Positions 41,778 through 46,495 of a DNA stretch of 46,495 bases are shown in pieces. The position numbers and the translations under genes are program-made. Within the stretch, counting starts at the first letter, position 1. Every line of letters starts with the position of its first letter. The stretch spans positions 1 to 46,495 of the forward strand of contig CAKZZM010000166.1 of NCBI GenBank assembly GCA_937885465.1. Reading direction: 5' to 3'. This stretch comes from an uncultured Bacteroidales bacterium (GTDB taxonomy: Bacteria > Bacteroidota > Bacteroidia > Bacteroidales > Paludibacteraceae). The notes under the pieces were generated by a model. That model made no database searches. It saw only the letters and a program-made list of their open reading frames with translations, and was not told the origin of the DNA.

Positions 41778-43004
41778 TTAAATCAATTTCTTTAAGTCCT
41801 CTACTGAAGGTAGCGCATTTCTGTATAATTCAGGTAATTCGTTTGTTGAGTGATATGTTGCCACTCCCATCGGCTTGCTCATATCCCGCAACGTAAACTC
41901 CACCTCCGTATTATCCTTATCCCGACACAGCAAAATACCTATTGACGGATTTTCTTCCGGCAATTTTACCAAACTATCTAAAGCCGACAGATAATAATTG
42001 AGTTTGCCTGCATATTCGGGTTGAAACTCACCGCCTTTTAGTTCTATCGCTACCAAACACCGCATCCGGCGGTGGTAGAAGAGTAAATCTAATTTTCTCT
42101 CTTTGCCGTTCACGATAATACGGTACTGCTCTCCCATAAAAGCGAACTCTCCGCCGAGCGACATCATGAAGTTTTTCACATTCTTCACAATCTGTGCTTC
42201 CACATTGTGCTCGTCCACCAAGTCAGGGTTCTCTATAGTCAGGAAATTCAATACATTGTCCTCTTTGAATGTCCTCATCGCCACTTGACGTTGCTTCTCG
42301 TCAGGAATAGTCCATGCAAAATTGTTTGGCATTGACCCTTGCTGATGGTAAAGGTCGTTGTGGAGTGCGTTCTTTAGATTCTCTCTACCCCAAAACTCTC
42401 TTGCGCAACGTTCTACGTAGAAGATTCGCTCGTCAAGCGTTTGAATGGCAGCAATAATCCGCATGTGGCTATCAAATCCGACACTTAGAAAGCTTCTCAA
42501 TAACTCCTCATCCAATTCGTTCGGCAGTGTCGAACATTTTGCCTCATTCATTTCGTTCGGCAATGCCGAACGTTTTATAATTACCTTACTTCCTGTGTCT
42601 TGTAATTCGTTCGCAGGTTGCGAACGAATTATGTTCGCAGCCTGCGAACGAAAGTCGATAAGCTCAATATGTTCTGCCACCGGCACTATCCCGAATATGT
42701 TCTCTGTCTGCGGCTCGAACACCGGTTGCCAAGCTTCATAAAACAGACGCATCTTGCGCATGTTTCCTTCGGAGAAACCTTTCAAACCGGGCATCTCTTG
42801 CTGTAATTGGTTAGAGATGCTTTTGAGTGCGCCGCTGCCCCATTGGGCATTGCGAGTGTTCAGAGAGATAAATTTGCCGACAGAATAGTAAAGGCGCAAT
42901 GTCTCGCCATTGGCTAACTTCGCGGCACGATAGCGACTAATGCTGATTGCCTCACGAATCTGCTTAACTTCTTCAATATAATTATGTCGCATGCCTTGTA
43001 TCAT
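41778..43004 (-). CDS. DUF1016 (YhcG-type) PDDEXK nuclease-domain protein
   Basis: A 408-residue protein. The N-terminal helical domain is DUF1016_N (RYRAAKLANGETLRLYYSVGKFI, then ISNQLQQEMPGLKGFSEGNMRKMRLFYE, split). The C-terminal PDDEXK domain has KERKLDLLFYHRRMRCLVAIELKGG (Asp, then ExK) near residue 300. Such proteins occur beside restriction or toxin genes; the role is not settled. The joining region (about residues 115-165) is unusual: it is built of four units of the pattern RSxxxNE(L/M) (RSQAANII, RSQPANEL, RSALPNEM, CSTLPNEL), each encoded by a near-perfect DNA palindrome. It is flanked by a dead transposase and repeats, consistent with an accessory locus. Confidence 0.88.
   Translation of the reverse strand: MIQGMRHNYIEEVKQIREAISISRYRAAKLANGETLRLYYSVGKFISLNTRNAQWGSGALKSISNQLQQEMPGLKGFSEGNMRKMRLFYEAWQPVFEPQTENIFGIVPVAEHIELIDFRSQAANIIRSQPANELQDTGSKVIIKRSALPNEMNEAKCSTLPNELDEELLRSFLSVGFDSHMRIIAAIQTLDERIFYVERCAREFWGRENLKNALHNDLYHQQGSMPNNFAWTIPDEKQRQVAMRTFKEDNVLNFLTIENPDLVDEHNVEAQIVKNVKNFMMSLGGEFAFMGEQYRIIVNGKERKLDLLFYHRRMRCLVAIELKGGEFQPEYAGKLNYYLSALDSLVKLPEENPSIGILLCRDKDNTEVEFTLRDMSKPMGVATYHSTNELPELYRNALPSVEDLKKLI
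42519..42649. repeat. Four palindromes inside the DUF1016 gene (family V)
   Basis: Hairpins: 42519-42535 (GTTCGGCA/TGTCGAAC, with a G-T pair), 42554-42572 (CGTTCGGCA-A-TGCCGAACG, perfect), 42604-42630 (12-bp perfect stem AATTCGTTCGCA, loop GGT) and 42633-42649 (GTTCGCAG-C-CTGCGAAC, perfect). All share the GTTCG...CGAAC frame, differ inside the stem, and stay paired. Confidence 0.92.
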
Positions 43005-43287
43005 TTTCTGTTTTTATAGCGTCTAACTACTTTATCTTACATCCCCTATCTCTATGCTTCCGCGTTCATGTATTGTGTTTATTAAACTTCTTTCATATTT
43101 TCACTACTTGGGACGCGGACGGCTCGTCCGCGATACTCCTTTCATCTTTCACCTTTCAACATCTTCGCTTTGCTCGATATTGCCAAACTCGGCTTCGGCG
43201 AATTGCGCAAGCCCTATGGGTTTGCATTCGCACTTGCTCTCGTTTTCACCTTTCACTTTTCACTTTTCACTTTTCACTTTTCACTTT
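43005..43287. other. Gene-free stretch with family IV repeat and short tandem repeats
   Basis: No gene seen. It contains family IV at 43109-43134, a CTCGGCTTCGGCGAATTGCG segment near 43190 that looks like another palindrome-rich repeat, and most of the heptamer array. Confidence 0.6.
43109..43134 (+). repeat. Family IV palindromic repeat
   Basis: These 26 bases are identical to 40981-41006. The perfect 8-bp stem CGCGGACG/CGTCCGCG has a 3-nt loop GCT, with TGGGA before and AT after. Confidence 0.95.
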
Positions 43288-43302
43288 TCACTTTTCACTT
43301 TT
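43254..43302. repeat. Heptanucleotide tandem repeat (CACTTTT), seven units
   Basis: Seven exact units run from 43254 to 43302. On the reverse strand the unit is AAAAGTG, so TGA occurs in every frame. The array supplies the C-terminus (KSEK) and stop of the small exported protein gene. Confidence 0.95.
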
Positions 43303-43818
43303 CCCAATAGCTTCTCTACCGCGTGCCCGTTCCTTCTTCCTCTTTGCCATTAAATAAACTGCGAGCATAAGCACAAGGCATAGCGGGCTGCCGACAGGGA
43401 AGGTGTTGGCTTGCTGACCGCCATCGCCTGCGTTGGTGCCACCGCCGGCACCGCCCGAACCGAAATCATCATCATCATCATCATCGCCATCCTGAGTGAC
43501 ACGACGCATTCGACCCGTTGACTGAACAGGCAGCGATTGAATGAAAGGCTGATAAACATTGGCCGAAGGCGCAAAACTCAAATTCGCACCCTGACCAAAA
43601 TAAAGTGTTTTAGACTGCGCGCCGAATTGCGAAGACCCTTGAACAGACGAAATCCCCGTGCTTCGCACAACTTGGGGGGGACTAATTGATAATGAGGAAC
43701 TTACAGAGCTGCTTTGAACGGCACCGGAAGTTTGATACAGCCGCTGAGCGTTGGCTGGAACAAAAAACAAACTGACATAAAGCAATATCAGTAGTAAAAT
43801 TGGTCGTATTCTACACAT
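43288..43818 (-). CDS. Small exported protein with tripartite C-terminal end
   Basis: A 176-residue protein without a recognised family. Signal peptide (RPILLLILLYVSLFFVPANAQ). The middle is Ser/Val/Gln-rich with little predicted structure. A poly-Asp run (DGDDDDDDDFG, from a TCA trinucleotide repeat at 43467-43486) and a Gly-rich linker follow. The end has three parts: a PVGSPL motif, a hydrophobic segment CLVLMLAVYLMA, and a basic tail KRKKERARGR. This arrangement resembles sorting signals such as LPXTG or PEP-CTERM, though the enzyme is unknown. The last residues and stop fall in the heptamer array, so the tail may vary. Confidence 0.7.
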   Translation of the reverse strand: MCRIRPILLLILLYVSLFFVPANAQRLYQTSGAVQSSSVSSSLSISPPQVVRSTGISSVQGSSQFGAQSKTLYFGQGANLSFAPSANVYQPFIQSLPVQSTGRMRRVTQDGDDDDDDDFGSGGAGGGTNAGDGGQQANTFPVGSPLCLVLMLAVYLMAKRKKERARGREAIGKSEK

Positions 43819-43967
43819 CGCGTTTTTCTATGGTTGGTATTAGCGGGTAGCTTTATAGCTACAATTCGGCAGTAAAAGTAGAAAAATTGTTATTTATCTG
43901 CAAACAAAAAAAAATGTGTGCATTTATTTTCGTTTTTTGAGATATTAAATGGTTATATTATAAAAAA

Positions 43968-43993
43968 AAGAGACGCATTGTTTTGCGTCTCTT
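43968..43993 (-). terminator. Terminator of the peptidase gene
   Basis: A perfect 10-bp stem (AAGAGACGCA / TGCGTCTCTT) with loop TTGTTT. On the reverse strand it is followed by a run of T residues. It ends 6 bp after the peptidase stop. Confidence 0.92.
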
Positions 43994-43999
43994 AAAGGG

Positions 44000-45214
44000 T
44001 TATTTTATCCCTATTTTTTTCTTTATGTCTTTGGGTATGGCATCTTTATGAACCAATATATCATTGGTTTTATACTCCATAAAAGCTTTTGACACATACC
44101 ATATACCTTTATATTTGCTTCGGTCGGTACCCCATGAGTTTTTGACCATATAATAGAGTTTCCCATTCTGGTCGGTAGCGGTGCCGAAGATATGCATTCC
44201 ATGGTCATCGGTGTTCTCCCAATTATCGTAGGCTTTCTGTCGCATTTCTTGTGTTACTTCCATCTCAGGCAGGGGCTTTGATGTAAGCTCTTTTTTCTTA
44301 TCTGCTTGGCTGAGTCCTAACCAATGTGCCATATCGGAGCCGGTCAGGTCTGCACCTTTATCGGCATCAGGCATAACGGCTATACCATCGCGTGTGAAGC
44401 CTATTTCCGACACATCAGCACCCCAAGCCATAGTGTAACCTTTGTCAATGGCGTTGTCAATAATAGCCATCAGGTCTTCAAGCGGCACATTATACATTTG
44501 GTCCATGCGCCAGTTGTCGGGCACTTCAAGTGCGAACTGTGTGTAGAACGGGTGATGAGTGTAGCTGGTGATAGACACATAATCGTCGGCATTGAGTCCA
44601 AGCTCATTGGCAAACGACATAGGTGTGTATGTTTTGCCCTTATACTCAAACTCTTCAGGCACAGCACCGAGATAAGTGTCGTATATGCTTTGTAGGCCTT
44701 GTTTCCACACGGGGCTGAGCTTTTTGAGTTTGCCACCGGTAAGACCGCTTATATAGCCGTTCACCACTGCATCTAATTCGCCGTGGTTAGGCAGTGAGTC
44801 GCCATACATAATGCCGGGCATTGCTTCTTGGGGCATCAGACCGTAGTTTTTGAGGCAATAGATGATGTCGTAGGCCGAACCGCCGGCAGCAAACTTGACA
44901 TCGCCATACATGCGCACCACATATTCAGCGCGATCCATCATAGTGCGGCTCACCACGAACATCTCGCTCAGGTCGTACTCTCCTTTGCCGGTGCGCAGCA
45001 GCTCCGACTCAAGAAAACTCAGTGTGGAGAATGCCCAGCAGGTACCCGAACGGTTCTGATCTTTAACACTGGTGATAGGCAGCTCTTTGACGGTGGTGAA
45101 AACGAAACCCGAATCAGACGGCTGAGCAGCTGTCGAATCGTTTCTTTCAAGAGCCATAGAGCTGAGGCAGATGGTCAGTGCCACCATCGTTAATACATAC
45201 ATTCGATGTTTCAT
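44000..45214 (-). CDS. C1-family aminopeptidase (PepC/bleomycin hydrolase type), exported
   Basis: A 404-residue papain-fold peptidase. A signal peptide (MYVLTMVALTICLSSMALE) indicates export to the periplasm or beyond, unlike the cytoplasmic PepC of Firmicutes. The catalytic Cys lies in DQNRSGTCWAFSTLSF near residue 58, the His in DDHGMHIFGTA near residue 340, and the Asn in YMVKNSWGTDRS near residue 362. The oxyanion Gln precedes the Cys. Length is close to the family. It overlaps the phosphofructokinase gene by ATGA. An AAAGGAG Shine-Dalgarno-like sequence lies 7 bases before the ATG, inside that gene. Confidence 0.92.
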   Translation of the reverse strand: MKHRMYVLTMVALTICLSSMALERNDSTAAQPSDSGFVFTTVKELPITSVKDQNRSGTCWAFSTLSFLESELLRTGKGEYDLSEMFVVSRTMMDRAEYVVRMYGDVKFAAGGSAYDIIYCLKNYGLMPQEAMPGIMYGDSLPNHGELDAVVNGYISGLTGGKLKKLSPVWKQGLQSIYDTYLGAVPEEFEYKGKTYTPMSFANELGLNADDYVSITSYTHHPFYTQFALEVPDNWRMDQMYNVPLEDLMAIIDNAIDKGYTMAWGADVSEIGFTRDGIAVMPDADKGADLTGSDMAHWLGLSQADKKKELTSKPLPEMEVTQEMRQKAYDNWENTDDHGMHIFGTATDQNGKLYYMVKNSWGTDRSKYKGIWYVSKAFMEYKTNDILVHKDAIPKDIKKKIGIK

Positions 45215-46452
45215 ATCTGTTCTCCTTTCTCAAGCATTAGGGTGCGGGTGGGTTGGTCGCATACCTCCGACGGACCATAGTACTGAATAGGGCCGGGATA
45301 GATATAGCTGGTGTCTGAGTTGGCCCATTCGGCGCGGTGAGCTTCCAAATACTTGAAAGGTGCGCCGTTGAGGTCAACAAGAGCCTTCTGTATAACAGGT
45401 TTAATCTTGCCGTTGCGTTTCTCCATATTCATCATCATCGTGATGGGCACGCCGCCTGCTTTCCACTCGGCTGCAGGAGCTGTAAGGTTCTGCACGAGTG
45501 CCATATAGCCGGTTTTACCGGCTGCAATGAGTTGGGTCGCGGTTATACCTATGGAGTAGCAATAATCGGCATCAAAATTAGACGGTATGGCGCAACGACC
45601 TTCATAGCCGAAGAAGTGGTTGAGGGCAGAGAATTTGCCCTTGTATTTACCTTCACCTTTCATCGTCGCAAGTTTCTTTGCCACCATCTCAATGAGCAGT
45701 TTCTCTGTCTCAATCAGACTCACTTGCACATTGCCGTGCGGGTCGCGATCCATAGTAAGCTGACGGGCTATGCCCTTAGGCAGTGAGCGGTATAGCTCGC
45801 GACTCTCTGCTGATAGCATACCTTTGACATACTGGCGCTTCTCGTCATCGGTGTCCAAAGCCACAAACTCTTCGTTGTTGGCAAGCATATCGTTGAGCTC
45901 GCGAATAAGGCGTTTCATAGCGGGGATAAACTCTATCAAACCCTCAGGTATAAGGATGGTGCCAAAGTTGAGCCCGGCTTCGGCGCGTGCCACTATCACA
46001 TCTACTATCTGATCCACTATCTGAGCCAGTGTCATGTTCTTGGCTTCCACTTCTTCCGAAATGATGCAGATGTTAGGTTGCGATTGAAGGGCACACTCAA
46101 GAGCTATATGCGAAGCGGAGCGTCCCATAAGGCGGATGAAGTGCCAATATTTCTTGGCGGAGTTGGCATCGCGCTGAATATTGCCGATAAGCTCCGAATA
46201 AACCTTGCAAGCGGTGTCAAAACCGAAGCTCGTTTCAATCATTGAGTTCTTCAAGTCGCCGTCAATAGTCTTGGGGCAACCTATCACCTGTATGCCGCAT
46301 TGCTTTTGCATATAGTACTCAGCCAGCACGCAAGCGTTGGTGTTGCTGTCATCACCACCGATGATGACGATGGCTGTTATGCCAAGTTTCTTGCATATCT
46401 CTATGCCATTGTCAAACTGCCATGTCTCTTCTAACTTGGTGCGACCCGATCT
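45211..46452 (-). CDS. PPi-dependent phosphofructokinase (partial, 5' end missing)
   Basis: This glycolytic enzyme phosphorylates fructose 6-phosphate, using pyrophosphate in the long bacterial form. The readable part covers about 413 residues: SGRTKLEETWQF, IVIIGGDDSNTNACVLAEYY (phosphate-donor loop; GGDD is the PPi-type sequence), GCPKTIDGDLKNS (catalytic), HFIRLMGRSASHIALECA, and the end PSEVCDQPTRTLMLEKGEQI. The full protein is about 550 residues, so about 135 are missing. At 46452 the family match ends. A TGA lies at 46462-46464 and the last 45 bp are a T-rich tract that does not fit the gene, perhaps an assembly edge. It overlaps the peptidase gene by ATGA at its 3' end. Confidence 0.92.
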   Translation of the reverse strand, partial: RSGRTKLEETWQFDNGIEICKKLGITAIVIIGGDDSNTNACVLAEYYMQKQCGIQVIGCPKTIDGDLKNSMIETSFGFDTACKVYSELIGNIQRDANSAKKYWHFIRLMGRSASHIALECALQSQPNICIISEEVEAKNMTLAQIVDQIVDVIVARAEAGLNFGTILIPEGLIEFIPAMKRLIRELNDMLANNEEFVALDTDDEKRQYVKGMLSAESRELYRSLPKGIARQLTMDRDPHGNVQVSLIETEKLLIEMVAKKLATMKGEGKYKGKFSALNHFFGYEGRCAIPSNFDADYCYSIGITATQLIAAGKTGYMALVQNLTAPAAEWKAGGVPITMMMNMEKRNGKIKPVIQKALVDLNGAPFKYLEAHRAEWANSDTSYIYPGPIQYYGPSEVCDQPTRTLMLEKGEQI

Positions 46453-46495
46453 TTGTTTTTTTCATTTTCAATTTTATTTTCTTCTTTTTTATCTT

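Noticed and set aside
46450..46460. AGATCGG on the reverse strand at the edge, like the start of a sequencing adapter
   Set aside because: Only seven bases match and the following bases differ, so chance is enough to explain it.

Overview
The window looks like a chromosomal piece of a member of the phylum Bacteroidota, most likely order Bacteroidales. The signs are: a SprA translocon protein of the type IX secretion system (T9SS), a secreted pectate lyase with a T9SS-like C-terminal tail, families typical of the phylum (DUF4494, DUF1573, DUF4956 next to a VTC domain), a long PPi-dependent phosphofructokinase, and promoters of the Bacteroidota type. I found ten promoters of the form TTG/TTTG (TATG once), a spacer of exactly 20 nt, then TAnnTTTG. 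I saw no tRNA, rRNA or CRISPR array.

Layout. 1-5000: ung (-), polA (+) and a DUF4143 AAA ATPase (-). 5000-5960: about 1 kb without genes, packed with short repeats. 5960-6450: a YafQ/DinJ-like toxin-antitoxin pair whose toxin has an in-frame amber stop. 6630-11780: hflX, a small exported protein, a VTC/DUF4956/DUF2490 cluster and a DUF975 membrane protein. 11860-14890: a long structured leader, a secreted OB-fold protein and a HAD phosphatase. 14975-30830, mostly (-): sprA, pectate lyase, dnaB, meaB, a DUF1573 protein and the (p)ppGpp enzyme rsh. 30970-34790 (+): amiC-like amidase, a Ser-rich secreted protein, DUF4494 and yggS. 34791-38176 (-): prfC and recN. 38322-40969 (+): fabD and aspS. 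40970-43820: an accessory patch with repeats, a dead IS1634-like transposase, a DUF1016 nuclease and a small exported protein. 44000-46495 (-): a C1 peptidase and a phosphofructokinase cut off at the edge.

Most of the genes are housekeeping. The unusual element is a set of short palindromic repeats scattered between genes and also inside genes. Family I (stem GAACGT, loop TCGGAG, stem ACGTTC, then TCCACT) occurs in eight full copies plus two partial ones. It lies in frame in polA (twice), in the dnaB tail and in the signal peptide of the 8017 gene, and is translated in three different reading frames. A second family (27 identical bases) sits in frame in polA and in tandem at 5351-5408. A third keeps the family I loop but has both changed stem pairs compensated. 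A fourth (perfect 8-bp stem) occurs at 40981 and 43109. A fifth hairpin group sits inside the DUF1016 gene. This resembles the Rickettsia palindromic elements in behaviour, but I know of no description of these sequences in Bacteroidota. PolA is the most affected gene: repeats in its 5' leader, inside the gene at the place where the 3'-5' exonuclease domain has been lost, in its thumb region, and just after its stop.
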